Shown here: one piece after another, positions 1 through 10,100 of the stretch
Numbering within the stretch: position 1 is the stretch's first letter
Layout: each line of letters opens with the position of its first letter
Assembly: GCA_964292295.1 (NCBI GenBank)
Contig: CAXYVC010000010.1
Coordinates: forward strand, 1 to 50,317
DNA length: 50,317 bases
Source: CAXYVC01 sp964292295
Lineage (GTDB): Bacteria > Acidobacteriota > Holophagae > Holophagales > Holophagaceae
Direction: 5' to 3'
The notes under the pieces: model-generated
Told to the model about the DNA's origin: nothing
Database searches by the model: none
What the model saw: the letters and a program-made list of their open reading frames with translations, nothing else
Position numbers and translations under genes: made by a program

Positions 1-196
1 GGGTCTCAAAGCTTGCCGGTGTCCCTTTACCTCACGCTATCCCGCGAAGAACCTATTTTTTTCTGCCTCTCCTCTCCCCATGCTGCCAAGCGTTGGATAT
101 GCACGCCATGCATCTACCATGAAAAAAGCTGGGGACCCGTGGCGGAATCGTGCCATCCTTCCCTGCGCTGGAATCCCAGCTTTTTCCAAAGCTCCC
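1..196. other. Upstream region without a recognisable gene
   Basis: No convincing gene is visible here. The stretch is less GC-rich than the rest of the window and has T- and A-runs near positions 54-62 and 120-127, as expected for a promoter region ahead of the AraC-type gene. I could not find a -35/-10 pair with good spacing. The downstream frame stays open through ATG codons at 80 and 119, so part of this stretch could instead code for an N-terminal extension. Confidence 0.4.
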
Positions 197-1054
197 ATGA
201 CCATCCACGACGCCAAGAATCTCCAGACCTTCACGAGCGGCCCCCTGCGGCTCGTGCTCCTCAAGAAGGACCCCGCCCCCGCCAAGGCGATGCCGAGCCG
301 AGAGGCCTGGAGCCTGCTGCTCCCCACGGCCCCCGTGCGCGTCTGCACCGGCGAGGACCACGAGGAAGGCATCATCCCGAGGGGAAGCCTCGCCCTGCTG
401 CTGCCCGGCTTCGGGCACGTGCTGAAGCGGCACCAGCTGGACACGCCCTTCGGCTACACCGCGCTGCAGCTGGAGGGGCCCTTCCCGGAGCCCCTGGTGA
501 GCATCCTGCAGCACCCGCCCCGCAAGTGGCAGGAGCAGAGCTTCGCCGCGCTGCGCAGCCAGAGCCTGAAGCAGCTCTTCGGCATCTTCGTGCAGGAGCT
601 CTCGCACCCCGAGGGCGTGCAGCTCATGACGCGCGAGCTCTTCCTCATCCTCCTGGGCGCTGAACTGCAGCGGCTCACCGAGAAGGAGGACCGGGGGCGC
701 TTCCCCTACCGGCTGAACCGCTCCACGCTCCAGCTGGTGCTGGACCACATGGAGGCCCACCTGGGCGCCAAGAACAGCGTGCCGGACCTGGCGCGCCTGG
801 CCCGCTGCACACCGGACCACTTCATCCGCCTGTTCCGGGAGGCCACGAGCACCACGCCGCACCAGTACCTGATCGAACGGCGCCTCCAGCGCGCCGTGCA
901 GATGCTCTCGGACGGCGAGCGCCCCAGCGACGTGGCCACGGGGCTCGGCTTCTACGACGCCTCGGCCTTCACCCGCGCCTTCAAGCGCCGCTTCGGCGTG
1001 CCGCCCAGCAAGTACGCCCAGGAAGCCTACGACCGCCAGTTCAAGAAGGGCTGA
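197..1054 (+). CDS. AraC-family transcriptional regulator
   Basis: A 285-residue DNA-binding regulator. The last ~100 residues form the AraC-type double helix-turn-helix: a first helix set around DLARLARCTPDHFIRLFRE, then the family signature near the C-terminus (DVATGLGFYDASAFTRAFKRRFGVPPSKY, written in parts as GLGFYDASAF and FKRRFGVPPS). The N-terminal ~180 residues resemble a cupin-like effector domain but the ligand cannot be read. I chose ATG 197 because the protein becomes AraC-like from there; ATG 119 in the same frame is possible, and neither has a strong Shine-Dalgarno. The kinase gene follows after 4 bases, so the two are probably co-transcribed, suggesting control of sugar use. 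Confidence 0.85.
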   Translation: MTIHDAKNLQTFTSGPLRLVLLKKDPAPAKAMPSREAWSLLLPTAPVRVCTGEDHEEGIIPRGSLALLLPGFGHVLKRHQLDTPFGYTALQLEGPFPEPLVSILQHPPRKWQEQSFAALRSQSLKQLFGIFVQELSHPEGVQLMTRELFLILLGAELQRLTEKEDRGRFPYRLNRSTLQLVLDHMEAHLGAKNSVPDLARLARCTPDHFIRLFREATSTTPHQYLIERRLQRAVQMLSDGERPSDVATGLGFYDASAFTRAFKRRFGVPPSKYAQEAYDRQFKKG

Positions 1055-1058
1055 GGCG

Positions 1059-2120
1059 GTGGACCTCCGGGAGCTGGCCCGGGGCTTCGCGCTGCCGGGC
1101 CCGCCCGGGGTGCCGCAGCCCTGGGGCACGGGCCACATCAACGCCACCTACCGCCTGGAGGCGGGGGGGCGGGCCTTCCTGCTCCAGCGCATCAACGGCG
1201 CCGTCTTCCCCGACCCCGAGGGCCTGATGGCCAACCTCCAGCGGGTGACCGCCCACCTCCGGGAGCGGGTGCGCGACGAGGGCCTTCCCGACCCAGATCG
1301 GCGCGTCCTCGCGCTGGCGCCCACCCGGGAGGGCGGCGCCTTCCTGCGCGACGAGGCCGGGGCGCTCTGGCGCTGCCTCCCCTTCATCGAGGGCACCCGC
1401 AGCCTCCCCCGCGCGGAGACGCCGGAGCAGGTCTTCCAGGCCGCCCGGGCCTTCGGGCGCTTCCTCCGCTGGATGGAGGACCTTCCCGCACCTCCGCTCC
1501 GGGAGACGATCCCCGGCTTCCAGGACACGCGGCGGTACCTCGCGGCCCTGCAGCGGGCGGCGGAAGCGGATCCCTGCAACCGTGCCCGGGAGGCTGCGCC
1601 GGAGCTGGCCCTCGCCTTCGCCCGGGCGGAGCTCGCGGCCCTGCTGCCGGGGCTGCGGGAGCGGGGCGAGCTGCCGCTGCGCCCCACCCACCAGGACACC
1701 AAGCTCGACAACGTGCTGATGGATGTGCAGAGCGGCGAAGGACTCTGCGTGGTGGACCTGGATACGGTGATGCCCGGCCTTGCCCTGGTGGACGCCGCAG
1801 ACCTGGCCCGCAGCGCCTGCGCCGCCGCGCGAGAGGACGACCCGCAGCCGCGGGTGGAGCCCGCCCTGCTGGCCGCCCTGGTGCGGGGCTTCGACGAAGG
1901 AATGGGTGGCCTCTCCGCGCGAGAGCGGCGCCTGCTGCCCGAGGCCACCCGGGCGCTCGCCCACGGTCTGGCGATGCGCTTCCTGGCGGACCACCTGGAG
2001 GGGGACCGCTACTTCCGCATCCACCGCCCCGGCCAGAACCTGGCCCGCGCCCGCGCCCAGCTCGCCCTGCTCCGCGCCCTGGAGAGCGCGGAGCAGGAGC
2101 TGCTGGCCGCTACCTGCTGA
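1059..2120 (+). CDS. NahK-like aminoglycoside phosphotransferase-family kinase
   Basis: A 353-residue kinase of the APH/choline kinase fold, closest in motifs to N-acetylhexosamine 1-kinase (NahK)-type proteins. Visible hallmarks are the N-terminal substrate/ATP lobe with LLQRINGAVFPDP (~residues 43-55), the catalytic loop HQDTKLDNVLMD (~211-222), the metal-binding VVDLDTVMPG (~230-239), and a C-terminal GDRYFRIHRPGQNL that NahK proteins share. It would phosphorylate a hexosamine or related sugar at C1; the exact sugar is inference. Translation starts at GTG 1059, four bases after the AraC-type gene. The 3' end overlaps the convergent gene by 11 bases. Confidence 0.75.
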   Translation: MDLRELARGFALPGPPGVPQPWGTGHINATYRLEAGGRAFLLQRINGAVFPDPEGLMANLQRVTAHLRERVRDEGLPDPDRRVLALAPTREGGAFLRDEAGALWRCLPFIEGTRSLPRAETPEQVFQAARAFGRFLRWMEDLPAPPLRETIPGFQDTRRYLAALQRAAEADPCNRAREAAPELALAFARAELAALLPGLRERGELPLRPTHQDTKLDNVLMDVQSGEGLCVVDLDTVMPGLALVDAADLARSACAAAREDDPQPRVEPALLAALVRGFDEGMGGLSARERRLLPEATRALAHGLAMRFLADHLEGDRYFRIHRPGQNLARARAQLALLRALESAEQELLAATC

Positions 2121-2634
2121 GCTTCTCGCTCTTCTCCTGCACCTTCTCCACGGCCTTGGCCTTCGCCTGCCCGGCCTTGGTGCGCAGCTTCGTTGCGGCC
2201 TTCTCCGCCTTCTGCTTCGCCGCAGCCTCGCCTTCCGCGGCGGCGGCCTTGGCCGTCTCCCCGGCCACGGGCACCTGGTCCGCCTTCTTCTCAAGCTTCG
2301 CCTTGGCCGCGGTGGTCTTGGCCTCCACCTTGGCCTTGGCGGCCTCGACCCGGGCCTTGCGCTCCGCCGCCTTCCGGTCGGCACGAGCCTGAGCCTCGGC
2401 CCTCCGGGCGGCCAGCTTGGCGGTGGCATCCTGGGCCTTCGCCTCGCCCGTGGCGGTCAGGGCCTTGGCCGTCTCGCCGGCCACGGGCACCTGTTCGGCC
2501 TTCTTGTCGAGCTTCGCCTTGGCGGCGGCGACCTTGGCATCCACCTTGGCCTTGGCGACGTCGGCCTTCGGATCCTGCGTGGCCTGTGCCCCCAAGGCGA
2601 GGGACGCGGCAAAAGCGAGCAGCGCGATGCGCAT
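2110..2634 (-). CDS. Exported Lys/Ala-rich repeat protein
   Basis: A 174-residue protein with an N-terminal signal peptide (MRIALLAFAASLALGAQA, likely cut after GAQA) followed by an almost wholly Ala/Lys/Glu sequence predicted as helix or coiled coil. It contains a direct duplication of about 39 residues: residues ~30-69 and ~102-140 each carry AAAKAKLDKK/TAAKAKLEKK, QVPVAGETAKA and an acidic-Ala stretch. Start ATG 2634 has GGAGG five bases upstream; a longer frame from 2658 would lack this. No enzymatic motif is present. It could be a periplasmic structural or cell-envelope-binding protein; I do not recognise a named family. Its stop lies inside the end of the convergent kinase gene. Confidence 0.7.
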   Translation of the reverse strand: MRIALLAFAASLALGAQATQDPKADVAKAKVDAKVAAAKAKLDKKAEQVPVAGETAKALTATGEAKAQDATAKLAARRAEAQARADRKAAERKARVEAAKAKVEAKTTAAKAKLEKKADQVPVAGETAKAAAAEGEAAAKQKAEKAATKLRTKAGQAKAKAVEKVQEKSEKLSR

Positions 2635-2686
2635 GACGACCTCCGAAAACGCCAGCATAGCGCCGCCTGCACGCGCGGGTGTGCCT

Positions 2687-3196
2687 TCAGGCCTTGGGCC
2701 TCCCGGCGGGCGCGGCCACCGCGGGGAAGGGGCTGGGGCCGGGCTTCACGAAGTGGGTGGCCAGGGCCATGGTCGTCTTGGTGCTCACGGTGTCGCCCAT
2801 GCTGCGGATGCGCTTGAGCAGGAGGTTCAGCCCCATGGGGTTCTCGGCCACCACCTTCAGCAGCAGGCAGTCGTCCCCAGCCATGGTGTGGCACTCGAGG
2901 ACGTCCGGCTCCCGGCGCAGGGCCTCCAGCAGGGCCGCCTCCAGGGCGTCGTCGTCCCCCGCGCGGTGGCGCACCGCCACGAAGGCGACGTTGGGCTTGC
3001 CCACGCTGGCGGGGCTGACCCGGGCGCTGTAGCCCTCGATGACGCCCTCCGCCTCCAGGCGCTTGATGCGCTCGATGATGGTGGGACGGCTCACCCCCAG
3101 GCGCTCCGCCAGCTCCGCATGGCTGGTGCGCCCCTCCTGCTGGAGGATGGCCACCATGCGGCGGTTGAGCTCGTCGGACATGAGAGGCTTGATCAA
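2687..3196 (-). CDS. Lrp/AsnC-family transcriptional regulator
   Basis: A 169-residue regulator with the standard two domains: an N-terminal winged helix-turn-helix (LAERLGVSRPTIIERIKRLEAEGVI, residues ~29-53) and a C-terminal RAM/ligand-binding domain with the beta-strand pattern around VAFVAVRHRAGDDD and the conserved G-DD-LL-V region (AGDDCLLLKVVAENP). Members sense amino acids or related metabolites. The start chosen is TTG 3196, because AGGAG lies nine bases upstream; the internal ATG 3181 has no comparable site. The last ~20 residues are a Pro/Ala-rich tail beyond the usual family length. It is divergent from kdsA across 137 bases. Confidence 0.85.
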   Translation of the reverse strand: MIKPLMSDELNRRMVAILQQEGRTSHAELAERLGVSRPTIIERIKRLEAEGVIEGYSARVSPASVGKPNVAFVAVRHRAGDDDALEAALLEALRREPDVLECHTMAGDDCLLLKVVAENPMGLNLLLKRIRSMGDTVSTKTTMALATHFVKPGPSPFPAVAAPAGRPKA

Positions 3197-3333
3197 GGCG
3201 ATGATCTCCTGGCCCTCCCATCGTGAATGCGCCGGAGGCCATGACGGGAAACTTGTGATGAAGTTGACAGAACGGCAAGCCTTCTCCCGGAAGGCCGCGC
3301 CACTGCCAGCGTAGACTCTCCCCGAGGTGGAGC

Positions 3334-4170
3334 ATGGACTTCAAGCGGCCCTACACGGACCAGGCCTTCTTCCTGATCGCCGGCCCCTGCGTCATCGAGA
3401 GCCGGGAACACACCCTCTTCCTGGCCGAGCGCCTGCTGGACCTGGCGGAGCGCCGGGGCATCCCGATGGTCTTCAAGGCCAGCTTCGACAAGGCCAACCG
3501 CACCTCCCTGTCCAGCTACCGGGGCGTGCGCCCCGCGGAGGGCCTGGACATCCTGGCCGAGGTGCGCGCGCGCCTGGGCGTGCCCGTGGTGACCGACGTG
3601 CACGAATCCGCCCAGTGCGCCGCCGCGGCGGAGGCGGTGGACGTGCTGCAGATCCCCGCCTTCCTGTGCCGCCAGACCGACCTGCTGCTGGCCGCTGCGG
3701 CCACGGGCCGCCCCGTGAACCTCAAGAAGGGGCAGTTCCTCGCCCCCTGGGACCTGCGCCACGGCGTGGAGAAGCTGCGCAGCGTGGAGGGCCACGGCCC
3801 CGTGTGGGTCACGGAGCGCGGCTCCAGCTTCGGCTACGGCAACCTGGTGGTGGACTTCCAGGGCTTCCCGCACCTCCGCCGCACGGGCTGTCCCGTGCTC
3901 TTCGACGCCACCCACAGCGTGCAGAAGCCGGGCGGCCTGGGCCACGCCACGGGCGGCGCGCGGGAGATGATCCCCACCCTGGCCCGTGCCGCGGCCACCT
4001 GCGTGGACGGCTTCTTCTTCGAGGTGCACGAGGCCCCGGAGCGGGCCCTGAGCGACGGCCCCAACGCCATGCCCCTGGACCGCTTCGGCGCCCTGCTGGA
4101 CCAGCTCCTGGAGCTCTGGCGCGCGGGCCGCCGGGCCGCCCTGGAGGATCTGGCCGGCCTCCCGCAGTAG
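3334..4170 (+). CDS. kdsA: 3-deoxy-D-manno-octulosonate 8-phosphate synthase
   Basis: A 278-residue enzyme that condenses phosphoenolpyruvate with arabinose 5-phosphate to KDO-8-phosphate, the first committed step to the inner-core sugar of lipopolysaccharide. Family motifs: IAGPCVIES (~16-24), FKASFDKANRTS (~48-59), TDVHE (~88-92), NLKKGQF (~129-135), FDATHSVQ (~190-197), FFFEVHE (~229-235) and LSDGPNAMPL. The Cys in GPCVIES plus the later His, Glu and Asp are the metal ligands of the metal-dependent class (as in Aquifex), where the E. coli-type class has Asn instead of Cys. The gene is followed after 23 bases by the MscS-type channel gene. Confidence 0.96.
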   Translation: MDFKRPYTDQAFFLIAGPCVIESREHTLFLAERLLDLAERRGIPMVFKASFDKANRTSLSSYRGVRPAEGLDILAEVRARLGVPVVTDVHESAQCAAAAEAVDVLQIPAFLCRQTDLLLAAAATGRPVNLKKGQFLAPWDLRHGVEKLRSVEGHGPVWVTERGSSFGYGNLVVDFQGFPHLRRTGCPVLFDATHSVQKPGGLGHATGGAREMIPTLARAAATCVDGFFFEVHEAPERALSDGPNAMPLDRFGALLDQLLELWRAGRRAALEDLAGLPQ

Positions 4171-4193
4171 CCCCAACAGCCCAGGAGTTCCCC

Positions 4194-6050
4194 ATGAAGC
4201 TGCGCCTCTGGATCGTCGGCCTGCTGCTCCTCCTCCTGCTGGGAGGCGCCACCACCGGCTTCCTGCTCACCCGCGAGCCCGCCCAGGCCGCCGAGGAAAC
4301 GGCCCAGGCCGCCGCACCCGCGGCCGGCAAGGGGAAGGGCACCTCGAAGGAGGGCAGGCCCCGCCGGGAACGCCTGGTGGACCAGACCCCCCTCCAGACC
4401 GCACGCAGGCTCCTGCCCCTCGCCGCCACGGCGGCGGAGCAGGCCCTGGCGCGCCAAGCGGAGCGGCTGGCCAACCACGACGTGGACCTGGCCTTCACCG
4501 AGGCCCTGCGCAGCGCCGCCGAGAACGCCCCCGCACCGAGCCCCGAGCTGAAGGCCCTGCAGGAGGCCAAGGCCGCAGCCGAGGCCGCCGTGGCCGACGG
4601 CGAGAAGCTCCTCAAGCGCCTGGGAGCCCAGCTTGCCAAGGCCTCGGGCGAGACCCAGGACCGCCTGGAGGACCAGATCGAGGTGGCGAAGGCCCAGCTG
4701 GAGCTGGACCGCGACGAGCTGGCCGAGGCCTCCGAGAACCTGGAGCGGGTGGGCGGCGACCCCCAGGCCCGCATCCGGCGCCTGAAGGCCGCCCACGAAG
4801 CGGCCGACCGGGAAAGCGCGGCCGCCACCGCCGCCGCCCTCCCCGCGGAGACCCTGCCGGCCCACAGCCTCCTCGCCCGCTTCAAGGCCTGGAGGCTCCA
4901 GCGCCAGAAGCATGTCCTGCTGGCACGCGCCCAGCAGGAGGCCCAGGCGAAGATCCAGCGCCTGGCCTCCATCCAGCAGCGCCTGGCCCAGCGGCTCAAT
5001 GTGGACAAGGAGGCCCGGAGCGCCGCCAAGGAGGAGGCCTCCAGCCTGGCCCGCGCCAAGGACAGCACGAAGGAGGCGCGCCAGGAGGCGCTGGACACCC
5101 TGAAGCGCTTCGCCCAGACCCAGCGGCGCCTCTCCGCCATGGCGCGGCGCAGCCAGGACGAGCGCGAGCTCGCGGAGGTGTACGGCTCCTGGATGACCCT
5201 GGTGGAGGGCTACCGGCGCACGGCGCTGCACGCGCTGATGACGACCCTGCTCGGCATCGCCGGCATCCTGGCGGGCGTCTTCCTGCTGAACCGCCTGGCG
5301 GAGTTCTTCATGCGCGTGCGCTCCGAGGAGACGCTCCGCATGGGCACCCACCGCACCGTGGTGAAGCTGGTCCTGCGCGTCCTCGGCCTCGTGGCCATCG
5401 TCTTCGTGGTGGTGGGCATGCCGGGGCAGACCACCACCGTGCTCGGCCTGATGGGCGCCGGCCTCACCGTGGCCCTGAAGGACTTCATCGTGGCCTTCTT
5501 CGGCTGGTTCGTCCTCATGGGCCGCAACGGCATCCGCGTGGGCGACTGGGTGGAGATCAAGGGCGTGGGCGGCGAGGTGGTGGAGATCGGCCTCCTGCGC
5601 ACGGTGATCCTGGAGACGGGAAGCTGGAGCGATTCGGGCCACCCCACCGGCCGCCGCGTGGCCTTCGTGAACAGCTTCGCCATGGAGGGCCACTACTTCA
5701 ACTTCTCCACCTCGGGCCAGTGGATGTGGGACGAGCTGAAGGTGCTCATCCCCCCCGACCAGGACCCCTACGCCGTGCTCGATGGCGTGCAGAGGCTGGT
5801 GGATGCGGAAACGAAGGCCCACGCGGAGGCAGCCGAGCGGGAGTGGGAGAAGACCGCCCGGCGCTACCGGGTGCGCGCCTTCTCCACCACGCCCGGCATC
5901 CAGCTGGTGCCCACGGCCCTCGGGATCGAGCTGCGGGCCCGCTACATCACCCGCGCCTTCAAGCGCCACGAGACCCGCCGCGGCCTCTACCAGGCCGTGG
6001 TGGAGCTCATGCACGGCAAGCGCCCGCCCGAAGCGGAGGCGGCGAAGTAG
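4194..6050 (+). CDS. Mechanosensitive channel, MscS family, with coiled-coil N-terminus
   Basis: A 618-residue membrane protein. It begins with a hydrophobic signal or anchor segment (residues ~4-27), then ~300 residues of charged Ala/Glu/Gln-rich coiled coil (~60-335), probably periplasmic. Three membrane helices follow (~346-368, ~388-410, and the Gly/Ala-rich pore helix ~413-440 with GLMGAGLTVALKDF). The MscS beta-domain comes next (NGIRVGDWVEIKGVGGEVVEIGL), then a C-terminal alpha/beta domain. It would release solutes on hypo-osmotic shock. The long coiled-coil sensor domain resembles large MscK/MscM-type channels, though it is not itself recognisable. ATG 4194 has AGGAG seven bases upstream. 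It is probably in one operon with kdsA. Confidence 0.88.
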   Translation: MKLRLWIVGLLLLLLLGGATTGFLLTREPAQAAEETAQAAAPAAGKGKGTSKEGRPRRERLVDQTPLQTARRLLPLAATAAEQALARQAERLANHDVDLAFTEALRSAAENAPAPSPELKALQEAKAAAEAAVADGEKLLKRLGAQLAKASGETQDRLEDQIEVAKAQLELDRDELAEASENLERVGGDPQARIRRLKAAHEAADRESAAATAAALPAETLPAHSLLARFKAWRLQRQKHVLLARAQQEAQAKIQRLASIQQRLAQRLNVDKEARSAAKEEASSLARAKDSTKEARQEALDTLKRFAQTQRRLSAMARRSQDERELAEVYGSWMTLVEGYRRTALHALMTTLLGIAGILAGVFLLNRLAEFFMRVRSEETLRMGTHRTVVKLVLRVLGLVAIVFVVVGMPGQTTTVLGLMGAGLTVALKDFIVAFFGWFVLMGRNGIRVGDWVEIKGVGGEVVEIGLLRTVILETGSWSDSGHPTGRRVAFVNSFAMEGHYFNFSTSGQWMWDELKVLIPPDQDPYAVLDGVQRLVDAETKAHAEAAEREWEKTARRYRVRAFSTTPGIQLVPTALGIELRARYITRAFKRHETRRGLYQAVVELMHGKRPPEAEAAK

Positions 6051-7067
6051 CTACCGGTACTGTTCCAGGGCCTTCTCCAGGCTGCGCCGCATCGCCTCCC
6101 GAAGACTCGCGGGTTCCAGCACCTCCAGGGCATCCCCGAACTGCAGCAGCCAGCGCAGGGCGCCGTTGGGGTGGCTGGCGCGGAAGCTCAGCTCCATGGA
6201 CGCGCCGTCCCGGGAGGGACGCCCCTCGAAGGCGGGGAGGTTCGGCGGCGCCTCCTTGAGGGCCTGCACCCAGGCGGTTCCCCGCACCCGCGCCCGCACC
6301 GCGAAGGGCGCGTCCGCACTGATCCACCCGCCGATCTGGGTTTCCGCCGCGGCCTCCATCACCCGGGGATCGGGCACCACGCCGGCGCGGGCGAGCACCT
6401 TCGCGCCGCAGATGCGGGAGAGGCGCAGGTGGAGGGGCATCCGGCGGTGGCCGTCCCACACCAGCAGGAAGGCGCCGCCGCTGAAGAGGTCGTGGGTGAG
6501 CGCGTAGGGCACCACGGTGCGCGTGCTGCGGGGGCGCCCCGGCGCCTGGTAGTCCACCTCCAGCTCCTTCGAAGCCTCCAGGGCGCGCAGAACCGGCTCC
6601 AGCACGTCGGGGTCCTCCACGGGGTCCTCCACGCCGCCCTGCACCCGCAGGGCGCCCTGGAGCTGCTCGAAGAGGCGGCGGTCCCGGCTGCTCATGTGCT
6701 CGCTGGCCAGGGCCTCCAGGGCCTGGATGTCCTCCTCCCACAGCAGGGTGCCGCTCTGGGCCAGCACCCGCGCGGCGAGGCGCAGGGCCAGGCGGGCGCC
6801 GCTGCTCACGTGCTCGTCCCACGCGGGCCCCTTCTGCAGGAAGAAGTGGATCACCGCGGGCCGTCCCTGCCGCTGGCGGTCGATGCGGGCCCCCTGGGCC
6901 TCCAGCAGGCCGATGGCGCGGTCCACCGTGCGCTGGCTCACGCCGCCCAGGCGCTTGGCGAGCTGGGCCTTGGTGATGCCCCGGCCCGCGTGCTCCCGCA
7001 ACAGGGTCAGGGTCTCCTTTAGGCGCTCGCGGTCCACGAGGCCTTCCGTGCGGATGGTGGCCGCCAT
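6051..7067 (-). CDS. HTH-WYL domain transcriptional regulator
   Basis: A 338-residue regulator: an N-terminal winged HTH (~residues 10-65, LAKRLGGVSQRTVDRAIGLLEAQG), a helical linker, and a WYL domain (~160-250) whose core reads VVPYALTHDLFSGGAFLLVWDGHRRMP (given in parts) followed by LHLRLSRI. The C-terminal WCX-like extension runs to the end. WYL proteins bind nucleic acids or nucleotide ligands and often govern DNA-damage or defence genes, but no defence gene is adjacent here. ATG 7067 has GGAG five bases upstream. Its stop abuts the stop of the MscS-type gene (convergent, no gap); it is divergent from the large hydrolase gene at 7184. Confidence 0.85.
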   Translation of the reverse strand: MAATIRTEGLVDRERLKETLTLLREHAGRGITKAQLAKRLGGVSQRTVDRAIGLLEAQGARIDRQRQGRPAVIHFFLQKGPAWDEHVSSGARLALRLAARVLAQSGTLLWEEDIQALEALASEHMSSRDRRLFEQLQGALRVQGGVEDPVEDPDVLEPVLRALEASKELEVDYQAPGRPRSTRTVVPYALTHDLFSGGAFLLVWDGHRRMPLHLRLSRICGAKVLARAGVVPDPRVMEAAAETQIGGWISADAPFAVRARVRGTAWVQALKEAPPNLPAFEGRPSRDGASMELSFRASHPNGALRWLLQFGDALEVLEPASLREAMRRSLEKALEQYR

Positions 7068-7183
7068 GACATCTCCAGGTTGGATGAATGGCCCAGCTTC
7101 CCGCCCCTGGACAGGGAGTGTCAAGGCAAGTCCGCCCTTGCCTCTTCTTGTGATGCAAGGTGGAATGGAGGGTGGAGGACTCC

Positions 7184-10100
7184 ATGCGCCCCTGCTCCGT
7201 CCTGCTCTCCGGAACCCTGCCCCTCCTCCTGGCCGCGGGGCAGCCTCCCGCGGCGGTCCCCGTGCCGAACGCCGGCTTCGAGCGCGGAACGGCGGGGTGG
7301 AGCCTGAGGACGCCCGGCGCCCGCCTCGAGGCCTCGGGCGAGGCCAGGTCCGAGGGCGGCGCCGCGCTCCGGGTGACCAACCCCGCGGGCGGCGCCGAGA
7401 CCACGGTACAGGGCGAAGCGGTGAAGCTGCAGGTGGGCCACCTGTACCGCCTGAGCGCCTGGATCCGGGCGAAGGGCGTGAAGGCCGACGCCGCGGCGCG
7501 CTACCCCACTCCACTCGGCGCCTGCGTGTCCATGCAGAGCTTCCCCTTCACCAACCAGAGCCCCACCGTGGCCGCAGACCACGAGGGCCGCGTCTCCGTG
7601 CTCTTCTACGCCACCGCCGCCAGCGACCGGGTGCAGCTCCACCTGGGCCGCGCGGGCAAAGCCGAGGGCAGCGCCTTCTTTGACGACGTGCGGCTGGAGA
7701 AGGTCGAGGACATCCGCGAGGCGATCCCCCTGGAGCGCGTGACCTGGTCGGGCCCCGGCTTCCGCTACGAGGACAGCGGGTGGACCTTCCTGCACATCGA
7801 GGGCGCGCCCTTCGCGCGGGGCTTCCAGCACGGCGAGCTCATGGCCCGGGAGCTGGCGGTGGCCCTGGAGAAGCTCGCCATCAGCAAGGACGCCAAGGAG
7901 CCCCGCCGGGCCTGGGACCGCGCCCGCACCATGTGCGACGCCCTCTTCCTGCGCAAGTTCGACGTGGAGTTCCTGGAGGAGATGAAGGGCATCGCCGAGG
8001 GCGCCGCGAAGGCCGGCGCCAAGGCCTGGGGCCGGCCCGTGGACCTGCTGGACGTGGTGGCCATGAACAGCGCCATCGACCTGGACTACCTGGAGAGCGC
8101 CCTGCACGTGACGCCGAACCCCCTCACGGGGCGCAGCTTCGCCAAGGCGGAGGACGAGGCCGCCGTGCCCGCGAACCGCAGCAAGTGCAGCTCCTTCATC
8201 GCCACGAAGAGCGCCACGAAGAACGGCCGCTTCATCATGGGCCAGATGTTCATGTGGGCGGGCTACACCGGCACCGACTGGAAGGTGGTGTGCGACGTGG
8301 TGCCCACCCGCGGCCACCGCCTCGTGTACCAGACCTTCCCGGGCGGCATCCACAGCGGCGCGGACTGGTACCTGAACGGCGCGGGCCTGGTGATCGGCGA
8401 GACCACCGTGGGGCAGACGCCCTTCCAGCCCGAGGGCACGCCCCAGAGCAACCGCATCCGCAAGGCGGCCCAGTACGCCGACAGCATCGACGCCTTCGCC
8501 GCGCTCATGAAGGAGCGGAACAACGGCCTCTACACCAACGACTGGACCGTGGCCGACGCGAGGACCGACGAGGGCGCCTGCCTGCTGCTGGGCACCCGCG
8601 CCACCCGCCTGTGGCGCACGGGCAGCAAGGGGCATCCCGCGGACACCCCGGGCGACCTGAAGGACTTCATCTGGGCCAACAACAACAACCGGGACCTGGA
8701 GGTGCGCAAGGAGTACATCCAGACCGCCGACGCCGCCCCCGTGGACCTGGCCTTCAACACCTGGAACCGCGACATCGCCTTCCAGGAGATGTACCGCGGC
8801 CTCGGAAAGGAGAAGCTGGACCTGGAGGGCGCCGTGCGCGTGTGGGCGAGCAGCCCCATCCAGCGGCCCCACGCCTGCGACGGCAAGCTCACCACCGCCG
8901 AGATGGCCGAGCAACTGATGTTCATCGCCCACCAGGGCAAGACCACCCACCGGGAGAAGTGGGTGGGCGGGCGCTATGTGCCCGATCTGCCCCACGCCAC
9001 GCCGCACCTCACCCACGGCTACGCCACCTTCAGCCCCGTCTTCGTGGCGGCCAGGCTCGCCGAGGCCCGCCGCGGCGCTCCGAAGGAAGCCGCCGCCCCG
9101 GCGCCCGGTCCCCTGGACACCAGCCGGGTGAAGGAGATGGCCGCCTTCGACCGGAAGGACCTGTGGACGGGCACCGTCTTCCCCGCCTCCGACGCGGAGA
9201 ACTGGTTCTCCAGTGGCGACGCCGCCTACCACGGGATCCTCAAGCGCCTGCCCGAGGACCCCGCCAAGGCCTTTGCCGCCCAGTCGGAGGCCCTGGCGGA
9301 CCTGAACGCCCGCTACCGCTTCCTGGCCCAGCGGGAGGCGGAGGAGGCGCCGCTGAAGACCCGCACGGCCTACGACCGCTACGGCGCCTACCAGATGCCC
9401 CGCATCAAGGGCACCTTCGCGCTGCACCAGCTCCGCCTCTGGCTGGGCAACGCCGCCTTCTCCAAGGTCATGGCCCAGGTGCACGCCCGCTGCGCCGGAA
9501 AGCCCGCGCACACCGAGGAGCTGCTGAAGCTCGCCTCCGAAGCCGCGGGCCGCGACCTGCGCCCCCTGCTGCTGCCCTGGCTGGAACGCACCGGCCTGCC
9601 CGACCCCACCCTGGAGGTCCGCACCAGCCGGACGGAGCAGGGCCACGAGGTGGACGTCACGGTGCGCCAGCGGGGCGACGCCTATCCCTTCGTGGCCACG
9701 GTGGAGATCGCCACCGCCAAGGGCCGCACGCTGGAGCGGCTGGAGGTGAAGGGCTCCGAGACCCGCGCCACCTTCCGGGTGGCGGAGAAGCCCTTGCGCG
9801 TCACCCTGAACGCCGGCCACGAGGTGCCCGTGGCCTCGATGCCCCCCGCCACCCTGCCGAACCTGCTCGACGCCTGGGAGAAGCTGCTCTTCGTTCCGGG
9901 CACCTCCCGCGAGGTCGAGGCCAACCGCAGCCTCGCCACCGCCTTCCGGGACCAGGTGGCCGACACCTTCACCGAGGTGCTGCCCGAGCTCCGGGCCGAC
10001 GCCGAGGTGACCGAACAGGAGCTCCGGGAGCGCGACCTCGTGCTCTTCGGCGGCATCGAGTCGAACGCCCTGCTGGCGCGCATGGCCCGGGAACACGCCC

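Noticed and set aside
3264..3269. TTGACA box between the Lrp-type gene and kdsA
   Set aside because: No acceptable -10 element lies 16-18 bases away; the nearest (TAGACT, 3312-3317) is 42 bases off.
2457..3344. Open frame on the minus strand across the Lrp-type gene
   Set aside because: Its protein is Gly/His/Pro-rich shadow sequence; the frame encoding HTH and RAM domains is the real one.
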